Notes under the pieces: generated by a model | Told to the model about the DNA's origin: nothing | Database searches by the model: none | The model's input: the letters and a program-made list of their open reading frames with translations, nothing else | NCBI RefSeq assembly: GCF_001660485.1 | Contig: NZ_CP013979.1 | Location: 3,472,001-3,536,000 of the forward strand | DNA from: Agromyces aureus | GTDB lineage: Bacteria; Actinomycetota; Actinomycetes; Actinomycetales; Microbacteriaceae | DNA length: 64,000 nucleotides | Reading direction: 5' to 3' | Position numbers and translations under genes: made by a program | Part shown: positions 42,312 to 53,132 of the stretch, piece by piece | Position numbering within the stretch: position 1 is the stretch's first letter | Layout of the letters: every line of letters starts with the position of its first letter

Positions 42312-42731
42312 TCAGGCCTCGAGCGCCTTGAGCAGCTCGGCCGGCTGCGCCTGCATCGGGTGCGGCCCCGCGATGTCGAGAAAGACGGTGGTGATCGTCG
42401 ACTCGTGACGCTTCAAGAAGGTGCGCAGCCATGCCGGGCTCTGCAGGCCGACCGCAGGCGGCAGGTTGTCGGGCTTGTTCGCGGCGTCGCTGAACAGCAG
42501 CAACGCCACGTCGCCAGTGGCCGGGTCGCGGTAGGTCCAGACCTCGCCGCCGTCGAGCGGCTTGTCGCGGGGCCCGGGTTTGATGAGCGGCACCACGGTG
42601 TTGCCGTGGCGCAGGGCGAGCGCGACGGCCGCGATGTCCTGCTTCTCGAGCGCCGATGCGAGCGCCTCCGAGCGAAACTCGACGGGTTCCCCGCCCTTGC
42701 CCGATTTGCTCGACTTCTTGCGCTGCGCCAT
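42312..42731 (-). CDS. Small SseB-like hypothetical protein
   Basis: A 139-residue cytosolic protein. The pattern of an N-terminal Lys/Ser-rich start, then strand-rich blocks such as VVPLIKPGPRDKPL and WTYRDPATGDVALLLFSDA resembles the SseB N-terminal fold, and related Microbacteriaceae entries are sometimes named dehydrogenase without basis. No catalytic motif is visible. TACGCT is 6 nt before the ATG on the minus strand, so the transcript is leaderless. The neighbours give no functional clue. Confidence 0.7.
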   Translation of the reverse strand: MAQRKKSSKSGKGGEPVEFRSEALASALEKQDIAAVALALRHGNTVVPLIKPGPRDKPLDGGEVWTYRDPATGDVALLLFSDAANKPDNLPPAVGLQSPAWLRTFLKRHESTITTVFLDIAGPHPMQAQPAELLKALEA

Positions 42732-42794
42732 CCCTCAAGCGTACCGAGCCGATGCCAGACGATGCCGCGCGCCCTGCGCCCCGACCCAGGCAGC

Positions 42795-43427
42795 TCAGTA
42801 CAGCTGGAACTGCTTCGTCAGGTCGTCGTTCTCGAACCCGTCGACCGAGACCGACAGGTGGTACGACGCGCCGCCGGCCGGCACGGTCTCGCGGGCGCCC
42901 TCGCACGTGTCGGGCGCCGAGCGCGTGCGATCCCAGACGAGCGGGGCCGCCGAGCTCACGGGGGTGCCGGGCGTCAGCGACACCTCGGCGTCGATCTTGT
43001 CGGTCTGGCAGTCGGTGGAGACCCAGTACTGCTCGTCGCCGCTCTTGATCGTGAAGACCTGCGCGGCCGTGCCGGCGTTCAGCACGCAGACGTTGCGCCC
43101 GACGTTCGTGATCGTGACGGAGAGTTGCGGCTGTTCGCCGGCCTCGTAGACCGTCTTGTCCGTGACGGGTTCGACGGTGATCTGCTCGGGCGCGCAGGGG
43201 TCGCCGTCGGCCGCGACCGCTTCGGTGGGGATCGTCGTGGCCGGAGGAGCGGCCGGCGCGGTCGTCGCCGGTGCCTTCTGGTCGGTCTCACCCTGGGCGC
43301 CACCGGGTCGCACGATGATGAGCACGACGGCGACGACCACCGCGAGCAGCCCCAGCAGCACGACCAGGCGTCGCCGACGGTACACCTGCGGCGATTGCCG
43401 TCGTGCCGGTGTCTGATTCGTCGACAT
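42795..43427 (-). CDS. Membrane-anchored extracellular Ig-like protein
   Basis: A 210-residue protein. Residues 22-40 form a transmembrane anchor (LVVLLGLLAVVVAVVLIIV) after a basic stretch, followed by a Thr/Pro/Ala linker and an extracellular beta-rich domain with paired cysteines (CAPEQITVEPVT..., NVGRNVCVLNAG, STDCQTDK, TCEGA). It resembles small DUF4232-like or Ig-like extracellular domains. The ATG at 43427 has TACCCT exactly 6 nt upstream, rejecting the GTG two codons earlier. No function is assigned. Confidence 0.72.
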   Translation of the reverse strand: MSTNQTPARRQSPQVYRRRRLVVLLGLLAVVVAVVLIIVRPGGAQGETDQKAPATTAPAAPPATTIPTEAVAADGDPCAPEQITVEPVTDKTVYEAGEQPQLSVTITNVGRNVCVLNAGTAAQVFTIKSGDEQYWVSTDCQTDKIDAEVSLTPGTPVSSAAPLVWDRTRSAPDTCEGARETVPAGGASYHLSVSVDGFENDDLTKQFQLY

Positions 43428-43503
43428 GCTCACAGGGTACGACCGGGCGGCGGATGCCGGTGGCGCGCGCCCGGCGTGCCGAAATGCCCGATCAACGCGC
43501 CGT

Positions 43504-44013
43504 TCAGAGGGACTTCAGCATGCGGGTGTTGCCGAGCGTGTTCTGCTTCACGCGCGCGAGGTCGAGGAACTCGGCCACGCCGTCGTCGTGCGAGCGCACG
43601 AGCTCCGCGTAGACCTCGGGTGCGACGGTCTCGGCGCCCATGTCGACGAACCCGTGACGGGCGAAGAAGTCGACCTCGAACGTGAGGCAGAACAGCCGGC
43701 TGAGTCCGAGTTCGCGGGCGTCGTCGACGAGGCGGTCGACGATCGCGTGACCCACGCCGTGCCCGAGCCAGGCGTCGGCCACGACGAGCGTGCGCACCTC
43801 GCCGAGGTCTTCCCACATGGCGTGCAGGGCGCCGGCACCGATGACCTCACCGGTCTCGGAGAGCTCTGCCACCCGGAACTCCTGGATCGCTCCGTAGAGG
43901 TCGACGCGCTCCTTGCCGAGCAGGATGCGTCGCGAAACGAGCGGCTCGACGAGCGCGAGGATGGCGGGCACATCGCTGGTGCGCGCGGCGCGCACGGTGA
44001 CGGGGCTGTTCAC
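43504..44013 (-). CDS. Amino-acid N-acetyltransferase (ArgA-like GNAT)
   Basis: A 169-residue GNAT resembling the short N-acetylglutamate synthases of actinobacteria (such as the mycobacterial ArgA-type enzyme), which acetylate glutamate or glutamine to start arginine synthesis. VRAARTSDVPAILALVEPLV, HAMWEDLGEVRTLVVADAWL, GHGVGHAIVDRLVDDARELG and FEVDFFARHGFVDM are the expected blocks. The GTG at 44013 is favoured over the ATG three bases earlier because TAGGGT then lies exactly 6 nt upstream. No other arginine gene is near. Substrate remains an inference. Confidence 0.82.
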   Translation of the reverse strand: MNSPVTVRAARTSDVPAILALVEPLVSRRILLGKERVDLYGAIQEFRVAELSETGEVIGAGALHAMWEDLGEVRTLVVADAWLGHGVGHAIVDRLVDDARELGLSRLFCLTFEVDFFARHGFVDMGAETVAPEVYAELVRSHDDGVAEFLDLARVKQNTLGNTRMLKSL

Positions 44014-44064
44014 CATGCAACCCTATCGAGCCGCGTCGACCCCGAACCGTGGACCGCGAATCGC

Positions 44065-44274
44065 TCAGGCCTTCGCGGCCTGCTTCACCCGCTTCTTGGC
44101 GCTCTTCTCGACGAGCACGGGCACGAAGTCGCGCACGGGCTTGCCCTCGAGGCCGGCGTACTCGTCGGCGACGATGCGGGCGATCTCATCGCGATCGACC
44201 CCCGGGTATTTCTCGGCGAGACGGTCGACCACTTCGGCGACGGCGTGCTGCTCGGTCGCCTTCTTCTGCTCCAT
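44065..44274 (-). CDS. Small three-helix-bundle dimerisation-domain protein
   Basis: A 69-residue basic helical protein. VVDRLAEKYPGVDRDEIARI, VADEYAGLEGKPVRDFVPVL and VEKSAKKRVK match the three-helix bundle domain found alone or attached to other actinobacterial proteins. No membrane segment. TAGGCT is 6 nt before the ATG (leaderless). Partner is unknown; ClpC is divergent-adjacent only by position. Confidence 0.75.
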   Translation of the reverse strand: MEQKKATEQHAVAEVVDRLAEKYPGVDRDEIARIVADEYAGLEGKPVRDFVPVLVEKSAKKRVKQAAKA

Positions 44275-44338
44275 GGTTGGAGCCTATGTCGAAACATGCA
44301 ATTCGAACCTGAACATCTCGCGCCAAGATGGCGAAAGG

Positions 44339-44360
44339 GGCCGGACCCGAAGGTCCGACC
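44339..44360 (-). terminator. UUCG-tetraloop terminator after clpC
   Basis: On the minus strand GGTCGGACC, loop TTCG and GGTCCGGCC form a 9-bp stem with one G-U pair closed by the very stable C(UUCG)G loop, followed by CCTTTC. Confidence 0.78.
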
Positions 44361-44399
44361 CCATTCACGGTGTCGATGCACACGTCGTCGATGCGCCGG

Positions 44400-44418
44400 G
44401 CGGATGTCGCGGCATCCG
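44400..44418 (-). terminator. GGATG/CATCC hairpin between clpC stop and terminator
   Basis: GCGGATG (44400-44406) and CATCCGC (44412-44418) can pair 18 bp beyond the clpC stop. It may be a first, weaker terminator or 3'-end stabiliser. Confidence 0.45.
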
Positions 44419-44435
44419 CCCGTGGACGACCGCGA

Positions 44436-46961
<2,526 letters not shown>

Positions 46962-47043
46962 GCTCTACTCCTCTCGACCCCTCAGGGCAGGGGGCGCCGA
47001 TACATCGAGCGTAACCAGCACGGATGCCGCATGGGCCGCTGTT

Positions 47044-47054
47044 CGCCGTGGGCG
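47044..47054. promoter_or_regulatory. ClgR-like operator candidate before clpC
   Basis: CGCCGTGGGCG resembles the CGCY-N4-GCG core reported for ClgR sites in actinobacteria, about 85 bp before the clpC ATG. The match is approximate and rests on my memory of that consensus. Confidence 0.35.
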
Positions 47055-47136
47055 CATCGGAGTGACATCCGAGGTCGTCGGTGCATCAGGGCTGCGGATG
47101 TCGCGCCGCACGCGCCGTGGGAATCACGGCCGCGGG

Positions 47137-47195
47137 TTGACAGGCGCCCCGATTCAGACCTACCGTATCGATATTCGTTGTTATCGATATTCGTT
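47137..47195 (+). promoter_or_regulatory. Promoter and twin operators of the DUF2975/HTH pair
   Basis: TTGACA (47137-47142), an 18-bp spacer and TACCGT (47161-47166) form a good promoter. Immediately after it TATCGATATTCGTT occurs twice (47166-47179 and 47182-47195), each containing the palindrome TATCGATA, covering the start of transcription. The downstream HTH protein probably binds here and represses itself. Confidence 0.62.
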
Positions 47196-47207
47196 ATGGA
47201 GGACGTG

Positions 47208-47828
47208 ATGAGCACCACGACCCAGCAGTACCGCCCGAGTCGGGGCGACGTCGCGGGCATGTGGACGTTCCTCGGCGCGGGAGCCGTGATCGCGGTCTGG
47301 GCCGTCGTCGCGGCCGTGCTGCGCATCATCGAGGTGCTGCCCAACCGCGACGTGCAGGTTCCGGCCGAGTTCGCCGGCACCGTGGCCGAGGCTCCGATCG
47401 GGCCCGACGGCGCCGGGGTGCCCGTGGTGCTCGACCGCGCCTCCATCACGGCCGAGACACTGCCGGCGCTCTCGGTCGCCTCGCTCGTGATCGAGCAGGT
47501 CATCGCCGCCGCCACCGTCGTCGTGGTCGTCGTCTGCCTCGTGCTGCTCAGCTGGTCGGTCATGCGCGGCCGGGTCTTCAGCCGGCGCAACACCCGACTC
47601 GTCACGATCGCGGGCTTCACCGGCCTGATCGGCTACGCCGCGGTGCCGTTCTTCGCGAACATGGCCGCGAACGGCGCGTTCGCCGAGATCAGCGGGCGCG
47701 CGTTCGACAACGTCGTGATGGCGGTCGACCTCGCGCCATTGCTCCTGCTCGCCTTCATCTCGGCGCTCGCGACCGTCGTGTTCTCGATCGGCGATCGCCT
47801 GCAGCGGGACACCGAGGGGCTCGTCTGA
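47208..47828 (+). CDS. DUF2975 family membrane protein
   Basis: A 206-residue membrane protein with about four helices (near 20-40, 92-115, 132-150 and 170-190) and an extracellular loop of about 45 residues after the first. FSRRNTRLVTIAGFTGLIGY is typical of DUF2975. These proteins are almost always encoded with a small Cro/CI-type regulator, as here, and their role is unknown; a sensor or ligand-gated anti-repressor function is a guess. GGAGG at 47198-47202 selects the ATG at 47208 over one 12 bp upstream. The stop overlaps the next start (TGATG). Confidence 0.85.
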   Translation: MSTTTQQYRPSRGDVAGMWTFLGAGAVIAVWAVVAAVLRIIEVLPNRDVQVPAEFAGTVAEAPIGPDGAGVPVVLDRASITAETLPALSVASLVIEQVIAAATVVVVVVCLVLLSWSVMRGRVFSRRNTRLVTIAGFTGLIGYAAVPFFANMAANGAFAEISGRAFDNVVMAVDLAPLLLLAFISALATVVFSIGDRLQRDTEGLV

Positions 47829-48070
47829 TGCCGCCCGCCGAACCCGACGAGGCATCCGATGTGCACTGCCGCCTCGACGAACTGCTCCAGGCGCGCGGAA
47901 TGACGCTCGCGAGGCTCAGCGAGCTCGTCGGCGTCTCGGTCGTGAACCTCAGCGTGCTGAAGAACGACCGGGCGCGAGCCATCCGCTTCTCGACCCTCCA
48001 GGCGATCTGCGAAGCCCTCGACTGCGAGATCGGCGAACTGCTCGTTCGCCGCCCGCGACCGGCTACTTGA
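47828..48070 (+). CDS. Cro/CI-type HTH regulator (YozG-like)
   Basis: An 80-residue regulator that is nearly all helix-turn-helix: LDELLQARGMTLARLSELVG then VSVVNLSVLKNDRARAIRFS and TLQAICEALDCEIGELL. This small Cro/CI group is paired with DUF2975 membrane proteins. It is translationally coupled to the DUF2975 gene. It likely binds the twin TATCGATA sites upstream of the pair. Its 3' end overlaps the lipoprotein gene on the other strand by 8 bp. Confidence 0.88.
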   Translation: MPPAEPDEASDVHCRLDELLQARGMTLARLSELVGVSVVNLSVLKNDRARAIRFSTLQAICEALDCEIGELLVRRPRPAT

Positions 48071-48539
48071 TCGGGACGGTGACCGACTGGTCGCCGACCT
48101 CGACGACGAGCGGCTCGGTCGTGGTCACGAAGACCGGGCTCCAGAAGACGGTGGTGTGCGGCACGTAGTCCATGGTGCAGACCTGGTCGGCCGGAAGCTC
48201 GGCGAGGTCGACCGAGACGCGGTTGCCCTCGCCGGCCTGGTCGATCACGTTGATGCGCGTGCCGACCGGCGGGCACGTCGAGCTGCCCGAGACCGTGACG
48301 GCGATCTGGCCGCCCTGTCCGAGCCACTGGGCCGACAGCCCCTCGGTGGCGGTCTCCTCGTCGGCGTGCTCCTCGTCGTCGCCGCCGTTGCCCTCGGCAT
48401 CGCCCGCGTGGTCGCTGACCGGCATTCCCGCGAAGTTCTCGATGGGGCGAGGGCTGGGGTTGCATGCGGAGAGCAGGAACACGGATGCCACGGCCACGGC
48501 CGCGAGGCCTGCACGACGAAGGGTGAGGGAGGAGTGCAT
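48063..48539 (-). CDS. Small exported lipoprotein
   Basis: A 158-residue lipoprotein. The lipobox LLSAC ends a signal peptide, making Cys26 the lipidated residue. It is followed by an acidic Asp/Glu-rich stretch (HAGDAEGNGGDDEEHADEET) and a small beta-rich domain. No known family is recognised; such acidic linkers often bind cations. TACCAT lies 6 nt before the ATG, so it is leaderless. It converges with the HTH gene, overlapping by 8 bp. Confidence 0.75.
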   Translation of the reverse strand: MHSSLTLRRAGLAAVAVASVFLLSACNPSPRPIENFAGMPVSDHAGDAEGNGGDDEEHADEETATEGLSAQWLGQGGQIAVTVSGSSTCPPVGTRINVIDQAGEGNRVSVDLAELPADQVCTMDYVPHTTVFWSPVFVTTTEPLVVEVGDQSVTVPIK

Positions 48540-48610
48540 GCCGTAATGGTATCGGTTCGACTGCGTCCGGCGCGCCTCGAGACACGGCGGGCTGGGGCTA
48601 GCATGCGGGC

Positions 48611-49666
48611 ATGAGCAATCTCGAGCGTGACCCCGTCGAGCTCGTGTGCCCGCCCGAGCCGTCGGGTGCCGCGCTGATCGCGGTGCTCCAGCCGCGCGAG
48701 GTGCCGCTCGGCGGTCCGCGCGCCATGAACGTGCGCCGCACCCTCCCCCAGCGCGGCCGCACGACGATCGGCGCGTGGTGCTTCGTCGACCACTACGGCC
48801 CCGACGAGGTCGCGACCTCCGGCGGCATGGTCGTGCCCCCGCATCCGCACACGGGGCTGCAGACCGTGAGCTGGCTCTTCGAGGGCGAGATCGAGCACCA
48901 CGACAGCACGGGCAGCGCCGAGTTCGTGCGACCGGGCGCCGTGAACCTCATGACTGCCGGGCGAGGCATCGCGCACTCCGAGGTGTCCACGCCCGACACC
49001 TCTCGGCTCCACGGGGTGCAGCTCTGGGTCGCGCTCCCGGATGCCGCGCGCACCGTCGCTCCGTTCTTCGAGCATGCCGAGACCGAGCCCGTCGAGGTCG
49101 ACGACGCCGTCGTCCGCGTGTTCGCCGGATCGCTGCCCGGCATCGACGCCGAGACCTCGGTCACCGTGTTCTCGCCGCTCGTCGGTGCGCAGATCGAACT
49201 GCCCGCCGGCGGGGAGGCCTGGATCGAGCTCGACCCCGCCTTCGAGCACGGCCTGCTCGTCGACCGGGGTCCGGTCACCGCGACGATCGCCGCGCTCGAG
49301 AGCGAGCACGACGATGCCTCGCCCGATGCCGATCCGCTCGCCGTCGCCGGTCACACGTCGCACCTCGCGCAGCACGAGCTCGGGTACGTCGCGGTCGGGC
49401 ACGAGGGTGTGCGAATCCGTGCCGGAGGGCACGAGTCCGCCAGGGTCGTGCTGATCGGAGGGGTGCCGTTCGGCGAGGAGATCGTGATGTGGTGGAACTT
49501 CATCGGTCGCACGCACGACGAGATCGCCGAGTTCCGGCGTGCGTGGCAGTCCGACGTCATCGCCCGCGGCGACGCCGACGGCCGGTTCGGCACGGTCGAC
49601 GGCTTCGACGGCGACGCGCTGCCTGCGCCCGAGCTGCCGACCGTGCGGCTGAAGCCGCGAGCCTGA
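48611..49666 (+). CDS. Pirin family protein
   Basis: A 351-residue bicupin-fold protein. LGGPRAMNVRRTLPQRGRTT, the metal-site block HPHTGLQTVSWLFEGEIEHH and GRGIAHSEVS are pirin hallmarks, with the His/Glu ligands for an iron ion. Bacterial pirins have quercetinase-like or regulatory activities; the C-terminal cupin here is longer than in some members. TAGCAT (48599-48604) is 6 nt before the ATG, so the message is leaderless. A large hairpin follows the stop. Confidence 0.9.
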   Translation: MSNLERDPVELVCPPEPSGAALIAVLQPREVPLGGPRAMNVRRTLPQRGRTTIGAWCFVDHYGPDEVATSGGMVVPPHPHTGLQTVSWLFEGEIEHHDSTGSAEFVRPGAVNLMTAGRGIAHSEVSTPDTSRLHGVQLWVALPDAARTVAPFFEHAETEPVEVDDAVVRVFAGSLPGIDAETSVTVFSPLVGAQIELPAGGEAWIELDPAFEHGLLVDRGPVTATIAALESEHDDASPDADPLAVAGHTSHLAQHELGYVAVGHEGVRIRAGGHESARVVLIGGVPFGEEIVMWWNFIGRTHDEIAEFRRAWQSDVIARGDADGRFGTVDGFDGDALPAPELPTVRLKPRA

Positions 49667-49698
49667 GCCGCGGCATCCGATCGCCCTGGATCGCGGAA

Positions 49699-49737
49699 CG
49701 CCGCGGGCGTCGATGCTCGTGCATCGCGCCCGCGGCG
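49699..49737. terminator. Two-way terminator between pirin and carboxypeptidase genes
   Basis: CGCCGCGGGCG (49699-49709) pairs exactly with 49727-49737; an inner CGATG/CATCG stem and a 6-nt loop complete a 16-bp hairpin with one bulge, between two convergent genes. Confidence 0.8.
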
Positions 49738-49763
49738 CCGCGTCGGAACCTCGGCTCGGCCGG

Positions 49764-52700
49764 CTACTCGGCGGAACCCGCCATCCTGCGTCGGCGTGCG
49801 ATGAACATCACCGCGGCTCCGAGCAGCAGCACACCCGCACCGATGCCGAGGGGCAAGGCCACCGGGAACCCGGTGTCGGCGAGGCCGTCGCCGGACCCGC
49901 TGCTCGCCGTGCCCGAACCGGGAACGGCCGGCGCCTCGGTCTCGACGGGCGTCTCGCCGCCGGGTGCGGCGACGACCGTGAAGTCGTCCCAGCCGAAGAG
50001 CTCGCCCGATGCGGTGAGCACCGCGAGTCGGTGCACGCCGGGCTCGGTGTCGGCCGGAACCGTCACCTCGAATCCGCCGTCGAGCACGGTCCTGGTGCCG
50101 AGCTGCACGGGCGTCGAGAACAGGACGGCCTGGAACTCGGTGCCCTCGAGGTCGCCCTCGATGCCCACGCGGATCGTCGCGCCGGCCTCGACCGAGTCGG
50201 GCAGGCTCACGCCGCCGCGAGTGTCCTCGGTGAGGTCCTCCTCGGTCACGGGCGGCACGACCGCTGCGCCCTCGCCGGCGACCCAGTAGAGGCTGCGGGC
50301 GATCGCCGGGTAGGACCCGACCGGGTGCGTGCGGAAGTTCACCGACGTGCCGAGCATCGCGAGGCGCGATCCGCCGGCGGCCGTCGCCGTGACGACCGAG
50401 GCCTGGCCCGCGGCATCCGTCGTCGAACGCCCTGCGCTGTCGGCCCAGTGACCCGCGACGAGCGTGTCGTCACTCGCGTAGGTCTGCTCGACCTCGGTGT
50501 TCGCGCCCAACCCGGTGTACCAGACGGCCGGGTAGACGAACGCGGTGTCCTGCGTGTAGGTCGACAGCAGTCCGCCTTCGGCATCGGCGACGTGCACGAT
50601 GCCGTTGGAGCCGCTCGTGCCGCTGTTGGCCGTGACGGTCGTCAGGCCGAAGGTGTTCGCGAAGGCCGCGACCGCCGTGCCCTTGCCCGAAACTCCCTTG
50701 CCGGCAGCGAGGAACTCCTGCACCTTCGTCGCGCCGGCGGCGTTCGCGCCGGTGAAGGCGAGGTTGCCGCCGACCCAGAGCACGTCGGCCGTCGACAGGT
50801 CGACCGCACCCGAGGTGATCGTCGCAGCGCTCACGAGGCGGATGTCGGTGAACCCGAGTCGCTGCAGGGTGACGCGGTCGTCCTGCGTGCCCGAGTACGC
50901 GACCGTCAGTCGGTCGAGGCCGCGGCTCGGCTCCTCGCGAAGTCGCAGCCCGTCGGATGCCGTGAAGGCCACACCGTACGCGTCGGCGACGACCTGCGCC
51001 GCGTCGCGCGACGAGCCGGCGATGATGACGCTGCCGTCCTCGAACGCCGAGACCGGCACCCCGGCGTCGAGCAGGGCGTTGATCGCCTGGTACTCGGCCG
51101 CACCCGCGGTCGCGAGCTCGAGGTACGCGCCCTCGGCCGGCACGGCGCCGGTCGTCGCGGCTTCCTCGACGGCTTCGACGGGCATCGGCAGTTCGGCGTC
51201 GGTCGTCGAACCGACATCGATGACGTCGGCGCCCCAGAGCAGCGCGAGGCTCCAGGCCGAGATGTCGTACATGTCGGGTACGCGCTCGGAGATGTCCGAG
51301 CCCTCGTCGAGGAGCACGTTCGCCATGCCGCGGAGGGGCTGGTGCATGTCGACCACGTAGCTGCCCGCGGGGTACTCGACGCCGTCGATCGTGAACGCGG
51401 CCGTTGCGCGGGAGACCTCGACGCCGTTCGCGATGAGCTGGTCGACGAGGCGTGCGGCGTCGGTCGCCGAACGCTGCGCGGCGCCCGTGGGGATCACGTA
51501 ACCGCGGGGGAACTCCGCACGGTACACGTCGGTCTCGTCCCAGATGTCAGCCCACTGGTCGGGGCCGGGGATCGTCGTGGGGTCGGCGTCGGCCGCGATC
51601 GTGCGCAGTTCCTCGCCCGCGTCGCCGCGGCGGAAGATCTCGATCTGGTTCTCGAGCAGTGCGGCGGCGTTGTCGACCACGTAGTCGACCGACGTCTCGA
51701 TGACGAGCTCGGCGACCTCGACGTTCACCAGCGTGTTGGCCTGGTTCTGCGCGGCGTTGTTCGTGCGGCCGAGGGGCAGCTCGACGGTGTTCGTGATGGC
51801 GCCCTGGTACGCGATGAACTGCGGCGTGAAGATCGGGGGCCAGTCGTCCCATCCGGAGCGGATGTCGCGGTAGGGGATCTTGACCTTGCCGGTGTTCTCG
51901 GTGGTCGCCCCGCCGTCGGCGGCGAGGTAGGTGTTGCCGGGGATGTTCGCGTCGACGACGGCCTCCTCGATCGCCAGCGCGGCCTCGTAGGCGTGCGGCA
52001 GGAAGAGGTCGTACTCGTAGTTCTCACCGTGGGGCGGGCCGCACGGCTCGATCTGCAGCACGCTCGTGTAGCCGTGCAGGTCGACGTAGAACGTGGGCTG
52101 GATGATGCCCGAGAGGTCGCGGATGATGCGCGCCTCCGGCGTGACGCCCGTGATCATGTCGCGGTTGGCGTCGAACCCGTCGGCGTTGGCCCGCTGACCG
52201 AGCGCACGGCCGTCGGGGTTGTTCGTGACGGTGAAGTAGAGGCGGTAGCCGTCGAGGACGTCGGAGACCTCTTCGATGGGCGCGGTCGCGAGGTGCTCGA
52301 TGTACGGCAGGACGCCGTCGGTGCCCTCCCACTCGTTGCCGTGGATGTTCGCGTTGAACCAGACCGGCACCTTGTATCCGGACATGAGTTCGTCGTCGGC
52401 GGCCGCGCCGGTGGCGTCGTGCTTGATCTCGTCGCGCCAGGCGGCCTGCTGCGCGGTCTCGGCGGGCGTCTCGGGCGACGTGATGGTCACGAGGTGGATG
52501 TCGCGGCCGAGCACGGACTGTCCGACGACCTGCACCGAGATGCGGTCGCTCTGCGCCATGAGGGTGTTGAGGCGCGGCGCGATCTCGTCGTACGGCACGG
52601 CGCCGCGGGCGATCGAGGCGTCGGCGGGGTTGTCGGCCGGAATGGCGAGGGTCGGCTGGCTCGGGTACGACGCGGGCGCGTCGACGAGCGAGGAGATCGG

Positions 52701-52823
52701 ATAGGTGATGGGGAGTGCCCCGGGCGTCGGCGTCGCGGCGACGGCCGGTGCGCTTGCGGTGACGAGGGCTGCGCCGACGATGGCGGCCACCCCGACACCG
52801 GAGAGGACGTGTCTGAACGTCAT
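49764..52823 (-). CDS. Large secreted M14 carboxypeptidase with sortase signal
   Basis: A 1019-residue exported zinc carboxypeptidase. Residues 1-29 are a signal peptide. The M14 domain follows, with zinc ligands His161 and Glu164 (HGNEWEG), NNPDGR and the substrate-binding arginine region. After it come several beta-rich modules. The C-terminus has LADTG (981-985), a hydrophobic helix and RRRR, the layout of an LPXTG-like signal for class E sortases of actinobacteria, so the enzyme should be covalently attached to the wall. It likely trims peptides outside the cell. GGAG precedes the ATG. The 309-bp spacer before it is AT-richer than its surroundings. Confidence 0.88.
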   Translation of the reverse strand: MTFRHVLSGVGVAAIVGAALVTASAPAVAATPTPGALPITYPISSLVDAPASYPSQPTLAIPADNPADASIARGAVPYDEIAPRLNTLMAQSDRISVQVVGQSVLGRDIHLVTITSPETPAETAQQAAWRDEIKHDATGAAADDELMSGYKVPVWFNANIHGNEWEGTDGVLPYIEHLATAPIEEVSDVLDGYRLYFTVTNNPDGRALGQRANADGFDANRDMITGVTPEARIIRDLSGIIQPTFYVDLHGYTSVLQIEPCGPPHGENYEYDLFLPHAYEAALAIEEAVVDANIPGNTYLAADGGATTENTGKVKIPYRDIRSGWDDWPPIFTPQFIAYQGAITNTVELPLGRTNNAAQNQANTLVNVEVAELVIETSVDYVVDNAAALLENQIEIFRRGDAGEELRTIAADADPTTIPGPDQWADIWDETDVYRAEFPRGYVIPTGAAQRSATDAARLVDQLIANGVEVSRATAAFTIDGVEYPAGSYVVDMHQPLRGMANVLLDEGSDISERVPDMYDISAWSLALLWGADVIDVGSTTDAELPMPVEAVEEAATTGAVPAEGAYLELATAGAAEYQAINALLDAGVPVSAFEDGSVIIAGSSRDAAQVVADAYGVAFTASDGLRLREEPSRGLDRLTVAYSGTQDDRVTLQRLGFTDIRLVSAATITSGAVDLSTADVLWVGGNLAFTGANAAGATKVQEFLAAGKGVSGKGTAVAAFANTFGLTTVTANSGTSGSNGIVHVADAEGGLLSTYTQDTAFVYPAVWYTGLGANTEVEQTYASDDTLVAGHWADSAGRSTTDAAGQASVVTATAAGGSRLAMLGTSVNFRTHPVGSYPAIARSLYWVAGEGAAVVPPVTEEDLTEDTRGGVSLPDSVEAGATIRVGIEGDLEGTEFQAVLFSTPVQLGTRTVLDGGFEVTVPADTEPGVHRLAVLTASGELFGWDDFTVVAAPGGETPVETEAPAVPGSGTASSGSGDGLADTGFPVALPLGIGAGVLLLGAAVMFIARRRRMAGSAE

Positions 52824-53132
52824 GGTGCTCCAGTTCGAGTGCGAGGGTCGAAGACACGGCGCTGGATCGCAGGCACGCGGTGGAACCCGCAGATCATCGA
52901 GGTGGCAATGATCGTGCGTGAGAATGAGTCAATCACGCATCAAAGGTGCATATGGTTTCGTTCGGCGCATGATTCTTGTCAATTCACGCAAGTCGACTGC
53001 GTATTGTTGCAAGGCTTGTAGCACGCAGGCGCGACAACGAGATCGCCGAGCGAGGGGAAGCGGCGAACAACTCTTCAGCACGCTACGGACGCCGTGTTAC
53101 ACGGCGGTGACAGCAGGAATACGTTTGCTCGG
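52824..53132. other. Gene-free AT-richer spacer before the carboxypeptidase gene
   Basis: This 309-bp stretch lies between the M14 gene start and the 3' end of the cardiolipin synthase gene. Its middle is notably less GC-rich. It holds a TGCGTGA/TCACGCA inverted repeat (52915-52921 / 52933-52939) and a TTGACA on the minus strand (52982-52977) without a convincing -10. No gene was seen. Confidence 0.6.

Noticed and set aside
49713..53021. Open frame of 1102 codons antisense to the M14 carboxypeptidase
   Set aside because: Arg/Gly/Ala/Val-rich shadow of a GC-biased gene without domains, signal peptide or ribosome site.
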